64,000 nucleotides of DNA from Terriglobia bacterium. Lineage in GTDB: Bacteria; Acidobacteriota; Terriglobia; Bryobacterales; Bryobacteraceae. Under the pieces are notes generated by a model that saw nothing but the letters and a program-made list of their open reading frames with translations, was not told the DNA's origin and did not search any database. Where the stretch lies: NCBI GenBank assembly GCA_020073145.1, contig JAIQFS010000004.1:1-64000 (forward strand), in the 5' to 3' direction. Within the stretch, counting starts at the first letter, position 1. Each line of letters opens with the position of its first letter. Both the position numbers and the translations under genes were made by a program. Of the stretch, positions 1 through 10,119 are shown in pieces.

Positions 1-106
1 GCACAACGAGGACCCAAAACCTTTCGTCTGGACCCGGTCCGCGGATCAAATCCTCGACAGCATCGCGCGATACGCAAGGCGCACCGCCCCTGGACAACCG
101 TGTTGA
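1..106 (+). CDS. IS630-family transposase, C-terminal 34 residues (5' partial)
   Basis: An open frame runs in from the window edge (codons from base 2) to a TGA at 104-106. The visible residues begin HNEDPKPFVWTRSADQIL and end SIARYARRTAPGQPC. A segment of the form HN-x-DPKPFVW-T-x-x-A-x-x-I-x-x-SIAR is typical of the extreme C-terminus of IS630 DDE transposases, downstream of the catalytic core. None of the catalytic residues are in view. Recognition is from family knowledge; the frame and stop are seen directly. Confidence 0.7.
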   Translation, partial: HNEDPKPFVWTRSADQILDSIARYARRTAPGQPC

Positions 107-138
107 CTTATGTCACGAACCATTGGGACAGGAGACTA
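1..138 (+). mobile_element. 3' end of an IS630-family insertion sequence (cut by window edge)
   Basis: The first 106 bases encode the C-terminus of an IS630-type transposase. The 32 bases after its stop look like the terminal inverted repeat. IS630 elements insert at TA dinucleotides, and the likely outer edge is the TA at 137-138, in the stretch reading ggagacTAgtgacc. The other end lies outside the window, so intactness cannot be judged. The element sits directly upstream of dprA and may have displaced or supplied its promoter. Confidence 0.6.
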
Positions 139-224
139 GTGACCAGTGTAGGAGATCCGGGCTGCAAAGCGAGACCAGCTTGCCAAGAAGGCCGTCGGCT
201 GCTACAGTCGAGATCGCAAACCTC

Positions 225-1409
225 ATGGCTTCTTCCTCCGCGCTCAGCCAGGAAGAGGAACTTCACTGGCTCGCGCTGAAACTGATCCCGGGCCTGGGCA
301 CGCGGACCTCGGGAAAACTGCTGGAACGATTCCGAACGCCGCAGGCGATCTTCCGCGCGTCGCGAACGGAACTAGAAGCGGCTGGACTGAGCGGTGCGAT
401 TGCGCAGTCGATCGCGAGCGGCTGCACGTTTGAAGACGCGGCCGGCCAGCACGAAAAAATGAAGGAGACGGGCGCGGTGCTGATCGCGCTCGGAGATCCG
501 CGCTATCCGCCGCTGCTGCGCGAGATTTACGACCCGCCGGTTGTGCTGTTTGCGCGGGGGCGGGTGGAGTTGCTCGCCTCCATCATGCTGGGCGTGGTGG
601 GGACACGCCGGCCTACTCCGTACGGACTGGCGGCGGCCGAGCGGCTTTCCGCCGATCTGGCCCACGCCGGATTGACCATCGTGAGCGGCATGGCGCGCGG
701 CATCGACACGGCGGCGCACAAAGGCGCGCTGGGCGTAGGCCGCGACACGGTGGCCGTACTGGGCTGCGGAGTGGACGTGGTCTACCCGTCGGAGAACCGC
801 AAGCTGGCCGCCGACCTGGCAGCCCAGGGTTTGATACTGTCCGAGTTCCCCATGGGCGCGACGGCGTTTCCGCAGAACTTTCCCATCCGCAATCGGGTCA
901 TCAGCGGCATGAGCGTGGGAGTGCTGGTGGTGGAAGGCGCGCAATACAGCGGATCGGCCATCACGGCGAAGCTGGCCATGGAGCAAGGCCGCGAGGTGTT
1001 CGCGGTCCCCGGCAACATCACCTCAAAGTTGAGCTGGGGTCCTAACCTATTGATTAAACAAGGCGCAAAGCTGGTTCAGGACTGGAACGACGTCATCGCG
1101 GAACTGCCTACTGAATCCCGCCGGCATCTCATAGAGAGAGGAAAGGAGCGGATTCTGGCCCAGGGTGAGCAGTTTGCAACTTCGGGGGCGGATCCATCAT
1201 CCTTAGTAAATAGCCTCGGCCCCGAGTTTGGGCCCATTGCCCGCCGCACGCTCGATGCCCTGCATGTGGATTCGGCCGTACATTTAGACCATCTCCTTGA
1301 AATCGTGCAGGATACATCGACTTCCGAATTGATCGCGGCGCTCTTCGAGCTGGAGATGCTGGGGCTGGTGAAGCAGCTGCCGGGGAAGAACTTTGTGAAA
1401 GTATGGTAA
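225..1409 (+). CDS. dprA: DNA-processing protein DprA
   Basis: DprA (Smf) loads RecA onto incoming single-stranded DNA during natural transformation and acts in the cytoplasm. The 394-residue product has an N-terminal helical, HhH-like segment, then the DprA Rossmann fold with VVGTRRPTPYG near residue 124, SGMARGIDTAAH near 153, the VYPSEN stretch and an FPIRNR motif. The last ~60 residues look like the usual winged-helix tail. ATG 225 is chosen over an upstream TTG at 123 because the region 123-138 belongs to the IS end and the extra residues look non-native. topA follows 72 bases downstream. Confidence 0.93.
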   Translation: MASSSALSQEEELHWLALKLIPGLGTRTSGKLLERFRTPQAIFRASRTELEAAGLSGAIAQSIASGCTFEDAAGQHEKMKETGAVLIALGDPRYPPLLREIYDPPVVLFARGRVELLASIMLGVVGTRRPTPYGLAAAERLSADLAHAGLTIVSGMARGIDTAAHKGALGVGRDTVAVLGCGVDVVYPSENRKLAADLAAQGLILSEFPMGATAFPQNFPIRNRVISGMSVGVLVVEGAQYSGSAITAKLAMEQGREVFAVPGNITSKLSWGPNLLIKQGAKLVQDWNDVIAELPTESRRHLIERGKERILAQGEQFATSGADPSSLVNSLGPEFGPIARRTLDALHVDSAVHLDHLLEIVQDTSTSELIAALFELEMLGLVKQLPGKNFVKVW

Positions 1410-1449
1410 CTTCATCAGGGAATCTGCAATCATCATGGACGTACGGACG

Positions 1450-1467
1450 AGGCGCCGGGCGGCGCCT
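1450..1467 (+). promoter_or_regulatory. perfect hairpin just upstream of topA
   Basis: AGGCGCC (1450-1456), loop GGGC, GGCGCCT (1461-1467) forms a perfect 7-bp GC stem. It lies 14 bases before the topA ATG at 1482 and is followed by gaaaagaaag. There is no T-run, so it is not an intrinsic terminator. It could affect topA translation or mRNA stability; that role is inference. Confidence 0.4.
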
Positions 1468-1481
1468 GAAAAGAAAGTGAT

Positions 1482-4301
1482 ATGGCAAAAGCTCTGGTAA
1501 TCGTGGAATCGCCGGCCAAGGCGAAGACCATCAACAAATACCTGGGCAAGGACTACGTAGTCAAGGCTTCGCTCGGTCATATCAAAGACCTTCCCAAGAA
1601 GGACTTGGCGGTGGACGTGGAAAAGAGTTTCCAGCCGCGCTACGAGGTGATCGAGGGAAAACGGAAGTTGATCGCCGAGCTGAAGCAAGCCGCCAAAAAC
1701 GTGGAGAGCATCTACCTGGCGGCCGATCCGGACCGCGAGGGCGAAGCCATCTGCTATCACCTGCAGGAGGAATTGCAGGACAAGAAGAACGGCAAGAACG
1801 GCCCGAGCATCCACCGGGTCATGTTCAACGAAATCACCAAGAAAGCCGTTCAGAAGGCCTTCGAGAAACCAGGGAAGGTGGACATCCACCTGGTGGAGGC
1901 GCAGCAGGCGCGGCGCGTGCTGGACCGGTTGGTGGGCTACAAGATCTCGCCGCTGCTGTGGGACAAAGTGCGGCGCGGGCTTTCGGCCGGGCGGGTGCAG
2001 ACGGTCGCATTGCGGTTGATTGTCGAGCGTGAGCGGGAAGTGCGCGCGTTCGTGCCGCGCGAGTACTGGACCATCGACTCGGAGCTGGCGGCGAAAAAGG
2101 ATCCGCATCTGTCGGCCCGACTGATCAAGGTGGATGAGCAGCCGGCCGAGATCGCCTCGAAACAGGCGTCGGACGAGGTGCTGGCGCAGATCGAAGGCGC
2201 GGTTTATCAGGTTCGCTCGGTGGTCACGCGCGAAAAGAAGCGCAACCCGGTGGCGCCGTTCATCACGTCCACGCTGCAGCAGGAATCGTCGCGCAAGCTG
2301 CGATTCAGCGTGAAGCGCACCATGATGCTGGCGCAGCGGCTGTATGAAGGCATCGAGCTGGGCCAAGAGGGCGCGGTGGGCCTGATTACCTACATGCGCA
2401 CCGATTCCACGCGCATTTCCGACGATGCCCTGAAAGACGCGCGGGATTACATCGCCGAGCGGTACGGCAAGGAATTCCTGCCGGGATCGCCGAATATTTA
2501 CAAATCGAAGAAAGACGCGCAGGACGCGCACGAAGCCGTCCGCCCCACCTCACTGGCCTACACTCCGGAGCTGGTGGAGAGGTACCTGGCGGAAGATGAG
2601 ATGAAGCTCTACCGGCTGATCTGGAACCGGTTCGTGGCCTCGCAGATGCTGCCGGCGCTGTTCGACCAGACCACCATCGACGTGGCGGCGAAGGGCAACA
2701 ACGGCCTGGACTACCTGTTCCGGGCGACGGGCTCCGTGCCCAAGTTCGAAGGCTTCCTCAAGATCTATCAGGAGGGCAAAGACCAAGCCGATGAGGAAGA
2801 CGAGGAGCTAAAGCATCGCCTGCCGGCGGTCACTGAAGGGGAAACCCTTGGCTTCCTGGGCATCAAGCCGGAGCAGCACTTCACCGAGCCGCCGCCACGC
2901 TACAACGAAGCCACGCTGGTCAAGAAACTGGAAGCCGACGGCGTGGGGCGGCCGTCGACCTATGCGTCGATTCTGTCGACCATCCAGGAGCGCGAATACG
3001 TCAACAAGGACAGCGGGCGGTTCACTCCCACCGAGCTGGGAATCGTGGTGACGGATCTGCTGCTGGAGAGCTTCGACGACATCTTCGACGTGAAGTATAC
3101 CGCGCGGATGGAGGAAGAGCTCGACGAAATCGAGGACGGCAAGCTGGACTGGCGCGAGGCCATGGCCGAGTTCTATGGCAAGTTCGAGCGTGACCTGAAG
3201 CACGCTCAAACGCACATGACCGACATCAAGCGGATGGAGAAGCCCACCAACTTGACGTGCGAGAAGTGCGGCAAACCCCTGGTGATCAAGTGGGGCAAAC
3301 ACGGCAGCTTCATTGCATGCACCGGCTATCCGGATTTTTCCCCCAGGAGCACCGAAAGCGCCTTGGAGAATGTACGGAAGGAAGTCGCCAAGCGTCAGGA
3401 GAGCGTGCGCAAGCTCATCGAAACCCGTTTGGAGAAGGTCCAGGCCCAGTTTCCCGGTCTGGCCATCAAGCGGGCCGAACACGACCGTTTCGTCGTCTCT
3501 CCCGGCGGTCCCGAAATTCCGAAGAGAGTCATCACCGGCCTCAAGAATTTTGAAAAGGCGGTAGCCGAGCGGCGGCTGAAGGATCGAAAAACGATTGAAC
3601 TGCGGCTGAAGACGATTCGGACCCGCTACCCGCAAATCAACGACTTCTATCAAGTGGATCTGGAGCATACGGCCGAGGGCGCCAGCCTGGTGTGGAAGAG
3701 AAAAGAATACTTCTGCACTTATACCCGCGAATTGACCGTCGATCTGCCCGATGTCGACAAAGCAGACCTCACCGAGCAGGGCGAGGAAGAGTACTGTGAA
3801 AATTGCGGCCGGCCTATGGTTCTCAAGAAAGGCCGTTTCGGCACGTTCTTCGCCTGCACGGCGTACCCGGACTGTAAGACGACCAAACAGATTGGCGGTC
3901 CGCAGAAGAAGCCGGACCAGCCGCTCGATGAAAAGTGCCCGCAGTGCGGAAGCAATCTGGTGCTGAAGAGCGGCCGGTTCGGTGAATTCACGGCGTGCAG
4001 CAACTACCCGACGTGCAAATATGTCAAGCAGAAGACGATCGGGGTGAAGTGCCCGGAGTGCTCCGAGGGCGAAGTGACGGAACGGCGGTCGAAGAAGGGC
4101 AAGACGTTTTACGGGTGCAATCGCTGGCCCGCCTGCAATTTCGTAGCGTGGGGAAAGCCGGTAGCGGAGAAGTGCCCCGAGTGCGGCAGCCCGTACATGA
4201 TCGAGAAATTCCTCAAGGCGGGGATGCTGTGGCAATGCCCGAACGCCGAGTGCAAGCACAAGCAGGAAGCCCCGCAACCGGCCGAGCCGGTCCTCCAATA
4301 G
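1482..4301 (+). CDS. topA: type IA DNA topoisomerase I
   Basis: TopA relaxes negative supercoils by cutting one DNA strand through a catalytic tyrosine. The 939-residue product starts with a Toprim domain ([17 protein letters not shown], then [15 protein letters not shown]). It contains the active-site motif [11 protein letters not shown] with the catalytic Tyr at residue 304. The tail holds about five Cys4 zinc modules: CEKCG near 595-618, CENCG near 772, CPQCG, CPECS and CPECG. The first module is interrupted: residues 619-744 are inserted between GYPD and its fourth cysteine (see 3336-3713). Without the insert the protein would be 813 residues, a usual TopA size. The remaining zinc modules stay in frame. 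The start is ATG 1482; no strong Shine-Dalgarno is visible. Confidence 0.96.
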   Translation: MAKALVIVESPAKAKTINKYLGKDYVVKASLGHIKDLPKKDLAVDVEKSFQPRYEVIEGKRKLIAELKQAAKNVESIYLAADPDREGEAICYHLQEELQDKKNGKNGPSIHRVMFNEITKKAVQKAFEKPGKVDIHLVEAQQARRVLDRLVGYKISPLLWDKVRRGLSAGRVQTVALRLIVEREREVRAFVPREYWTIDSELAAKKDPHLSARLIKVDEQPAEIASKQASDEVLAQIEGAVYQVRSVVTREKKRNPVAPFITSTLQQESSRKLRFSVKRTMMLAQRLYEGIELGQEGAVGLITYMRTDSTRISDDALKDARDYIAERYGKEFLPGSPNIYKSKKDAQDAHEAVRPTSLAYTPELVERYLAEDEMKLYRLIWNRFVASQMLPALFDQTTIDVAAKGNNGLDYLFRATGSVPKFEGFLKIYQEGKDQADEEDEELKHRLPAVTEGETLGFLGIKPEQHFTEPPPRYNEATLVKKLEADGVGRPSTYASILSTIQEREYVNKDSGRFTPTELGIVVTDLLLESFDDIFDVKYTARMEEELDEIEDGKLDWREAMAEFYGKFERDLKHAQTHMTDIKRMEKPTNLTCEKCGKPLVIKWGKHGSFIACTGYPDFSPRSTESALENVRKEVAKRQESVRKLIETRLEKVQAQFPGLAIKRAEHDRFVVSPGGPEIPKRVITGLKNFEKAVAERRLKDRKTIELRLKTIRTRYPQINDFYQVDLEHTAEGASLVWKRKEYFCTYTRELTVDLPDVDKADLTEQGEEEYCENCGRPMVLKKGRFGTFFACTAYPDCKTTKQIGGPQKKPDQPLDEKCPQCGSNLVLKSGRFGEFTACSNYPTCKYVKQKTIGVKCPECSEGEVTERRSKKGKTFYGCNRWPACNFVAWGKPVAEKCPECGSPYMIEKFLKAGMLWQCPNAECKHKQEAPQPAEPVLQ
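3336..3713 (+). other. in-frame 378-bp insertion inside topA, transposase-like
   Basis: These 126 codons (TopA residues 619-744) separate GYPD (residues 615-618) from [15 protein letters not shown] (from residue 745). In a normal TopA these are contiguous and complete the zinc finger. The segment has no stop, is rich in charged helical residues, and contains [20 protein letters not shown] followed by FYQVDLE and LVWKRKE. That pattern resembles the region of IS1634-type (IS4-superfamily) transposases that precedes their last catalytic block. The insertion point follows from comparison with the zinc-finger pattern; the transposase link is from memory and is inference. Confidence 0.6.
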
Positions 4302-4305
4302 ACCG

Positions 4306-5052
4306 ATGAAGATCGCGGTGGTGACGGGGGCCGGCAGCGGCATTGGCCGCGCGGTCAGCCTGGCGCTGCAAGCCAACGACTACTCCGTGGTGCTGGCGGG
4401 CCGCCGCGCCGACAAGTTAGCCGAGACCGCAGCGGCGGCGACGGCCGGCGGCGGCCCCATGCTGGCGGTGTCCACCGATGTCAGCCGGCCGGAGGCCGTG
4501 CGCGCCTTGTTTGCGCGAACCAAGGAGGAGTTCGGCCGTCTGGACCTGCTGTTCAACAACGCCGGCGCCAACGCCCCCGGCATTCCCATGGAAGATCTCA
4601 CGTACGAACAGTGGAGCGATGTGGTGGGCGCCAACCTGACCGGGGCCTTTCTGTGCGCGCAGGAAGCCATTAAGATCATGAAGGCGCAGGAGCCGCGCGG
4701 CGGGCGCATCATCAACAACGGCTCGCTTTCGGCGCACGCGCCGCGGCCGAACTCGGCGCCCTACACCGTGACCAAGCACGGCATGACCGGGTTAACCAAG
4801 TGCATTTCGCTGGATGGCCGCAAGTACGACATCGCGTGCGGACAGATCGACATCGGCAATGCGGTCACGGAAATGACCGAGCGCATGGGCAAGGGCGTTC
4901 CGCAACCCAACGGAACCCGCATGGTGGAACCACGGATGAATGCCCAGCACGTGGCCGACGCGGTGCTGTATATGGCCAATTTGCCTCTGGATGCCAACGT
5001 TCAATTCATGACCGTGATGGCGACGACGATGCCATTTGTGGGGAGAGGATGA
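4306..5052 (+). CDS. SDR-family oxidoreductase
   Basis: A short-chain dehydrogenase/reductase of 248 residues, cytoplasmic and NAD(P)-dependent. Visible motifs are the cofactor loop [12 protein letters not shown] at the N-terminus, [10 protein letters not shown] in the middle, the catalytic serine in [10 protein letters not shown], and YTVTK as the catalytic Tyr-x3-Lys. The substrate cannot be told. It starts 4 bases after the topA stop, and its stop overlaps the region where the cyclophilin gene begins, so the genes are probably co-transcribed. Confidence 0.85.
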   Translation: MKIAVVTGAGSGIGRAVSLALQANDYSVVLAGRRADKLAETAAAATAGGGPMLAVSTDVSRPEAVRALFARTKEEFGRLDLLFNNAGANAPGIPMEDLTYEQWSDVVGANLTGAFLCAQEAIKIMKAQEPRGGRIINNGSLSAHAPRPNSAPYTVTKHGMTGLTKCISLDGRKYDIACGQIDIGNAVTEMTERMGKGVPQPNGTRMVEPRMNAQHVADAVLYMANLPLDANVQFMTVMATTMPFVGRG

Positions 5053-5054
5053 CG

Positions 5055-5648
5055 ATGAAGAGCGTGTTTCCGAGCGTGGTGATCGCGGCGTGCCTGGCGT
5101 TGCTGGGGTGTTCGGGCGCGCCTACTGTTTTCAAAGTGAACCTGGATACCACCAAGGGCCCGGTCGTCATTGAAGTTCACCGCGATTGGGCGCCGCTGGG
5201 CGCGGACCGGTTCCACGAACTGGTGAAGAGCGGCTACTACGACGGCGCGCGCTTCTTCCGTGTGCTGCCGGGGTTCATGGCGCAGTTCGGGATCGCCGCC
5301 GATCCGCAAGTCACGGCCAAATGGAAGAACGAAAACTTGCAGGACGATCCGGTGAAGCAAAGCAACCTGAAGGGCATGGTCACGTTCGCCACCGCGGGGC
5401 CGAACACGCGCACCACCCAGATGTTCATCAACACGGCGGATAACGTGAATCTGGACGGAATGGGTTTCGCGCCGATTGGCAAAGTGATCGCTGGTCTGGA
5501 CGTAGTGCAGAACTTCTATAGCGGCTATGGCGAAGGGGCGCCGCAGGGGAGAGGGCCCTATCAGGGACAGCTCGAATTGCTGGGGAACCCGTATTTGGAA
5601 AAGAACTTTCCGCAGCTCGACTTCATCCGAAAAGCCACCATCCAGTGA
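5055..5648 (+). CDS. cyclophilin-type peptidyl-prolyl isomerase, lipoprotein
   Basis: A cyclophilin of 197 residues that would catalyse proline cis-trans isomerisation outside the cytoplasm. The N-terminus MKSVFPSVVIAACLALLGCS is a lipoprotein signal with lipobox LLGC. The mature part has VVIEVHRDWAPLGADRF, FFRVLPGFMAQFG and NTRTTQMFINTADN, the cyclophilin core. ATG 5055 is preferred because GGAGAGG at 5042-5048 sits 6 bases upstream; an ATG at 5049 overlapping the SDR stop is the alternative. A strong terminator follows. Confidence 0.88.
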   Translation: MKSVFPSVVIAACLALLGCSGAPTVFKVNLDTTKGPVVIEVHRDWAPLGADRFHELVKSGYYDGARFFRVLPGFMAQFGIAADPQVTAKWKNENLQDDPVKQSNLKGMVTFATAGPNTRTTQMFINTADNVNLDGMGFAPIGKVIAGLDVVQNFYSGYGEGAPQGRGPYQGQLELLGNPYLEKNFPQLDFIRKATIQ

Positions 5649-5720
5649 TATAGTGAAAGCAGCCCCGATGCGAAGGGGACCAGGAAGTTACCAATACAGG
5701 GTCAAATTTGAACGACGCGG

Positions 5721-5755
5721 CCCGGCGGGAGGCTGAACCTCCCGCCGGGTTTTTT
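5721..5755 (+). terminator. strong rho-independent terminator after the cyclophilin gene
   Basis: A perfect 12-bp stem, CCCGGCGGGAGG (5721-5732) with CCTCCCGCCGGG (5738-5749), has a 5-base loop and six T residues directly after. On the minus strand the stem is preceded by A residues and not followed by a T-run. It therefore acts on the plus-strand operon and not on carB, which ends at 5773. Confidence 0.93.
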
Positions 5756-5772
5756 ATTGGTTACGCGGAGCC

Positions 5773-8700
5773 TTATGCTACGGTCTTCTTCGGCTCGTGG
5801 ATTTCCTGGAGGCTCCAGACACGGATGGGGTCGCGGCGGCGGGCGGCGACGGCGTCGGCGGCAGCCCGAGCGCCGCTCATCGTCGTGATGCAGGGGACCC
5901 GGTAGACCACCGCGCTGCGGCGGATCGCTTTTTCGTCGAAGAAGGCGGGCGCGCCGGTGGTGGTGTAAATGGCGAGCTGGATCGATCCGCCCTTCAACAG
6001 ATCCACCGCGTTTGGACGGCCTTCGTTTACTTTGAGCACGGTCTTGCATTGCAGGCCCGCGGCCCGCAAGGCAGCGGCCGTTCCTCGCGTAGCCACCAGA
6101 CTGAACCCGAGCTCGGCAAATCGCTTCGCCACGTCCACGGCCTCGGCTTTGTGGTGATCGTTGACGCTGACGAACACCGTTCCCTTTTCGGGCAGAGGGC
6201 TGCCGGCGCTGATCTGGGCCTTGAGAAAGGCTTCGCCGAAGTTGACGCCGACGCCCATCACCTCGCCCGTGGAGCGCATTTCCGGGCCGAGCGCGGGGTC
6301 CACGCCGTGGAATTTATTGAACGGGAAGACCGGGGATTTCACGAAGTCTTGCGTGACCACCAGCTTCTCGGTTCCGAATCCGTAATCGCGCAACTTGCGG
6401 CCCCACATCAGGCCTACCGCGATCTTGGGTAGCGGCACGCCGGTGGCTTTGCTCACGTAGGGCACGGTGCGCGAAGCCCGAGGGTTCACTTCGAGCACAT
6501 AGACGGTTCCGTTCTGAATGGCGTACTGCACGTTCATCAGGCCGATCACGTGCAGCGCCTTGGCCAGCCTGACGGTGTAGTCCTCAATGGTTTTGATGGT
6601 CTGCTCCTTCAGCGATTGCGGCGGTAGCACGCAGGAGCTGTCGCCGGAATGCACGCCGGCTTCCTCGATGTGCTCCATGATGCCGGCGATCAGCACGTCG
6701 TCGCCATCGGCCAGGGCATCGACATCGACTTCGGTGGCGTCTTCCAGGAAGCGGTCGACCAGCACCGGGCGATCCTGCGAGAAGGTGACGGCTTCGCGCA
6801 TATATTGCCGGACCATTTCCTCGTCGTAGGCGATGACCATGGCGCGGCCGCCAAGCACGTAACTCGGCCGCACCAACACGGGATAGCCGATGCGCCGCGC
6901 CACCGCGCAGGCCTCTTCCGCGCTGGTGGCGGTGCCGTTGGGGGGCGAAGGAATGGCGAGGTCGTCCAGTAATTTGCCGAAGAGCTTGCGGTCCTCCGCC
7001 AGGTCGATGTTTTCCGGGTCGGTGCCGATAATCGGCACGCCCAGGCGCTTCAGCGGCAGCGCCAAATTGAGCGGCGTCTGTCCGCCGAACTGCACAATCA
7101 CGCCGTCGGGCTTCTCCGTGTCGTAGATGTTGAGCACGTTTTCGAGCGTCAACGGTTCGAAGTAGAGGCGGTCGCTGGTGTCGTAATCGGTGGAGACCGT
7201 CTCGGGATTGCAGTTGACCATGATCGATTCGACATCCAGGCCCTGCAGCGCAAAGGAAGCGTGGCAGCAGCAATAATCGAACTCAATTCCCTGCCCGATG
7301 CGGTTAGGGCCGCTGCCCAGGATCATGACTTTCTTGCGGCCGCTGGGGTCGGCCTCGCAGGAGGATTCGTAATTGGAATAAAGATACGGGGTGAAGCTTT
7401 CAAATTCGGCGGCGCAGGTGTCTACACGGCTGAACACAGCGGCGACGCCCAGCTCCTTACGGCGATTGCGGACCGCGATTTCGTCGACGTTCCAGGCCTT
7501 CGCCAGCTGCGTGTCGGAGATGCCGTATCGCTTGGCGGTGCGGAAGTCTTCCTTCGAAAACTGCGCCAGTCTGGAGGCATGCGCCACCTTCTCGAAATCG
7601 ATCACTTCTTTGATCTGCTCCAGGAACCAGGGGTCAATCGAGGTCCACTCGTGAATCTCCTCCACGGTGTGGCCGCTGGCCATGGCGAACCGGATGTAAT
7701 TGAGGCGGTCGGGCGTGGGCGTGATGAGCTTCTGCGTGATCAGGTTCTTGTCGAACTTCTCGGAGCCGAAGGCCTGGCCGGTCTCCAAGCTGCGGATTCC
7801 TTTCCATAGCGCTTCTCTAAAGGTGCGGCCGATGGCCATCACTTCGCCCACCGACTTCATCTGGGTGCCGAGGGTGGTGTCGGCGCCGGGGAATTTCTCG
7901 AAGGCCCACTTGGGGATTTTGGCCACCACGTAATCGATGGTAGGCTCGAACGAGGCCGGCGTCTTCTTGGTGATGTCGTTGCGGATCTCGTCGAGGCGGT
8001 AGCCCACCGCCAGTTTGGCGGCGATCTTGGCGATGGGGAAGCCGGTGGCTTTGCTGGCCAGCGCGGAGCTGCGCGAGACGCGTGGGTTCATCTCGATGAT
8101 GACCATCCGCCCGTTCTGCGGGTTGACGCCGAATTGCACGTTGGATCCGCCGGTATCGACGCCGATTTCGCGCAGGCAGCGGATGGCGGCGTCGCGCATC
8201 ATCTGGTATTCGCGGTCGGTCAGGGTCTGGGCCGGCGCCACCGTGATGGAATCGCCAGTGTGCACGCCCATGGGGTCGAAATTCTCGATGGAGCAGATGA
8301 TGATGCAGTTGTCGGCCAGGTCGCGCATCACCTCCAGCTCGAACTCTTTCCAGCCGAGCACGCTCTCTTCGATCAGGACCTCGTGGACGGGCGAGAGGGC
8401 CAGCCCGCGCTCCAGAATTTCGCCAAGCTCTTCGGTGTTGTAGGCAATACCGCCGCCGGTGCCGCCCAGAGTGAAGCTGGGGCGCAGAATGGCGGGATAC
8501 CCGATGCGCTCGGCGAACTCGATGCCGCCGCGCACGGAGTTGACCAACTGCGATTGCGGCGTCTCGAGCCCGATCTTGCGCATGGCGTCTTTGAACAGGA
8601 GGCGGTCTTCCGCCTTCTTGATAGCGTCGATCTTGGCGCCGATCAATTCCACGCCATACTTATCCAGAATGCCGGATTCGGCCAGCTCGACCGCCAGGTT

Positions 8701-8988
8701 CAAACCGGTCTGCCCGCCCACGGTCGACAACAGCGCGTTGGGACGCTCGCGGCGGATGATTTCTTCCAGATAGGGCGCGGTCAGCGGCTCAATGTAGGTT
8801 TTGTGCGCCAGCTCCGGGTCGGTCATGATGGTGGCGGGGTTGGAATTGACCAGGATGACTTCGTAGCCGTCGTCCCTCAGCGCCTTGGCAGCCTGCGTGC
8901 CCGAATAATCGAACTCGCAGGCTTGGCCGATGATGATGGGGCCGGAGCCGATGATCAGGATTCGATGGAGGTCGTTGCGTCTGGGCAT
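5773..8988 (-). CDS. carB: carbamoyl-phosphate synthase large subunit
   Basis: CarB makes carbamoyl phosphate from ammonia (delivered by CarA), bicarbonate and two ATP, for pyrimidine and arginine synthesis. The 1071-residue product has the duplicated ATP-grasp layout. The first half starts [20 protein letters not shown], and the second repeats [20 protein letters not shown] near residue 558. The C-terminal ~130 residues form the MGS-like regulatory domain ([17 protein letters not shown] onward). It begins 3 bases after the carA stop. In E. coli the C-terminal domain binds UMP and ornithine; whether that holds here is unknown. Confidence 0.97.
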   Translation of the reverse strand: MPRRNDLHRILIIGSGPIIIGQACEFDYSGTQAAKALRDDGYEVILVNSNPATIMTDPELAHKTYIEPLTAPYLEEIIRRERPNALLSTVGGQTGLNLAVELAESGILDKYGVELIGAKIDAIKKAEDRLLFKDAMRKIGLETPQSQLVNSVRGGIEFAERIGYPAILRPSFTLGGTGGGIAYNTEELGEILERGLALSPVHEVLIEESVLGWKEFELEVMRDLADNCIIICSIENFDPMGVHTGDSITVAPAQTLTDREYQMMRDAAIRCLREIGVDTGGSNVQFGVNPQNGRMVIIEMNPRVSRSSALASKATGFPIAKIAAKLAVGYRLDEIRNDITKKTPASFEPTIDYVVAKIPKWAFEKFPGADTTLGTQMKSVGEVMAIGRTFREALWKGIRSLETGQAFGSEKFDKNLITQKLITPTPDRLNYIRFAMASGHTVEEIHEWTSIDPWFLEQIKEVIDFEKVAHASRLAQFSKEDFRTAKRYGISDTQLAKAWNVDEIAVRNRRKELGVAAVFSRVDTCAAEFESFTPYLYSNYESSCEADPSGRKKVMILGSGPNRIGQGIEFDYCCCHASFALQGLDVESIMVNCNPETVSTDYDTSDRLYFEPLTLENVLNIYDTEKPDGVIVQFGGQTPLNLALPLKRLGVPIIGTDPENIDLAEDRKLFGKLLDDLAIPSPPNGTATSAEEACAVARRIGYPVLVRPSYVLGGRAMVIAYDEEMVRQYMREAVTFSQDRPVLVDRFLEDATEVDVDALADGDDVLIAGIMEHIEEAGVHSGDSSCVLPPQSLKEQTIKTIEDYTVRLAKALHVIGLMNVQYAIQNGTVYVLEVNPRASRTVPYVSKATGVPLPKIAVGLMWGRKLRDYGFGTEKLVVTQDFVKSPVFPFNKFHGVDPALGPEMRSTGEVMGVGVNFGEAFLKAQISAGSPLPEKGTVFVSVNDHHKAEAVDVAKRFAELGFSLVATRGTAAALRAAGLQCKTVLKVNEGRPNAVDLLKGGSIQLAIYTTTGAPAFFDEKAIRRSAVVYRVPCITTMSGARAAADAVAARRRDPIRVWSLQEIHEPKKTVA

Positions 8989-8991
8989 CCG

Positions 8992-10119
8992 TTATTGGTT
9001 CTCACTCATGAGCTGGACAAAGTCGTCGAACAGGTAGTGCGAATCGTGGGGGCCGGGGGCGGCCTCGGGATGATACTGCACGCAAAACACGGGGTGGCGG
9101 CGATGGCGGAAGCCTTCGAGCGTCCCGTCGTTCAGGTTCATGTGAGTGATCTCGACGTCACCCAGGTTGAGCGAATCGGGATCGACCGCGAACCCGTGAT
9201 TGTGGGAGGTGATCTCGATTCTCCCGGTGATCTCGTTTCGCACCGGATGGTTGGTGCCGCGGTGGCCGAATTTCAGCTTGTAGGTTGCGCCACCGACCGC
9301 CAGGCCGAGCAACTGGTGGCCGAGGCAGATGCCGAAGATCGGCTTCTTGCCGATGAGCTTGCGGATGTGTCCCACCTGGGTCTGCAGGGGCTCGGGGTCT
9401 CCGGGGCCGTTGGAGAGGAAGACGCCATCGGGTTTCAGTGCCAGCACGTCATCGGCGGAGGTCAGCGCGGGAACCACGGTGACTCGGCACCCGACTTGCA
9501 CCAAACGCCTTAGAATGTTTTGCTTAATCCCAAAATCATAAGCCACTACATGATGCCTGGGCTCGGCCGGACGCCCGACGAAGTCGGAAGGCGAGCACGG
9601 TTCCACGGGCTTGGTCCACTGGTAGCTCTCGCGGGTGGAGACGCGGCTAGCCAGGTCCAGACCGGCCATGGTGGGGATCCCGCGCGCCTTTTCGACCAGC
9701 CTGGCCGCGTCGCGCTCCACCGAAGAAAGGACGCCGCGCATGACGCCGCGGGTCCGGAGATGACGGACCAGCGCCCGGGTGTCGAGATCGGACACCACGG
9801 GGATGCCCGAGCGCGTCAGGAAGGTGTTGGCTTCGGCGTCGGAGCGCCAGTTGCTGGCGATGGCGGAGAACTCGCGCACCACCAGGCCTTCAATATAGGG
9901 ACGGGCGGCTTCGTTGTCTTCCGTGCTGGTCCCGTAGTTGCCGATTTGCGGATTGGTGAGAATGACAATCTGGCCGGAATACGAGGGATCGGTGAACACT
10001 TCCTGATAGCCGGTGAGGGCGGTGTTGAAGACAACTTCGCCTGACCGTTCGGTGGGCGCACCAAAACTGCTGCCTTCGAAGACCGTTCCGTCTTCCAAGG
10101 CGAGGATTGCAGAATTCAA
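8992..10119 (-). CDS. carA: carbamoyl-phosphate synthase small subunit
   Basis: The glutaminase subunit, 375 residues, which releases ammonia from glutamine for CarB. The N-terminal domain begins MNSAILALEDGTVFEGSSFG. The class I amidotransferase domain has the nucleophile Cys in PIFGICLGHQLLGLA and the His-Glu pair in VQYHPEAAPGPHDS. The start is TTG at 10117-10119, supported by GGGGAGGA 9 bases upstream; the usual first residues begin exactly there. It forms an operon with carB. Confidence 0.96.
   Translation of the reverse strand: MNSAILALEDGTVFEGSSFGAPTERSGEVVFNTALTGYQEVFTDPSYSGQIVILTNPQIGNYGTSTEDNEAARPYIEGLVVREFSAIASNWRSDAEANTFLTRSGIPVVSDLDTRALVRHLRTRGVMRGVLSSVERDAARLVEKARGIPTMAGLDLASRVSTRESYQWTKPVEPCSPSDFVGRPAEPRHHVVAYDFGIKQNILRRLVQVGCRVTVVPALTSADDVLALKPDGVFLSNGPGDPEPLQTQVGHIRKLIGKKPIFGICLGHQLLGLAVGGATYKLKFGHRGTNHPVRNEITGRIEITSHNHGFAVDPDSLNLGDVEITHMNLNDGTLEGFRHRRHPVFCVQYHPEAAPGPHDSHYLFDDFVQLMSENQ

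Noticed and set aside
3336-3713. Intein inside topA
   Set aside because: The insert is about mini-intein size and precedes a Cys, but it starts with Phe, ends Tyr-Phe rather than His-Asn, and shows no splicing blocks. The charged helical content fits a transposase fragment better.
2808-4376. 522-codon minus-strand frame over topA
   Set aside because: A GC-rich shadow of topA; composition and codon phase are those of the antisense of a strongly conserved gene.
8134-9513. 459-codon plus-strand frame opposite carB/carA
   Set aside because: It spans the carA/carB junction on the opposite strand and shows no domain; antisense shadow.
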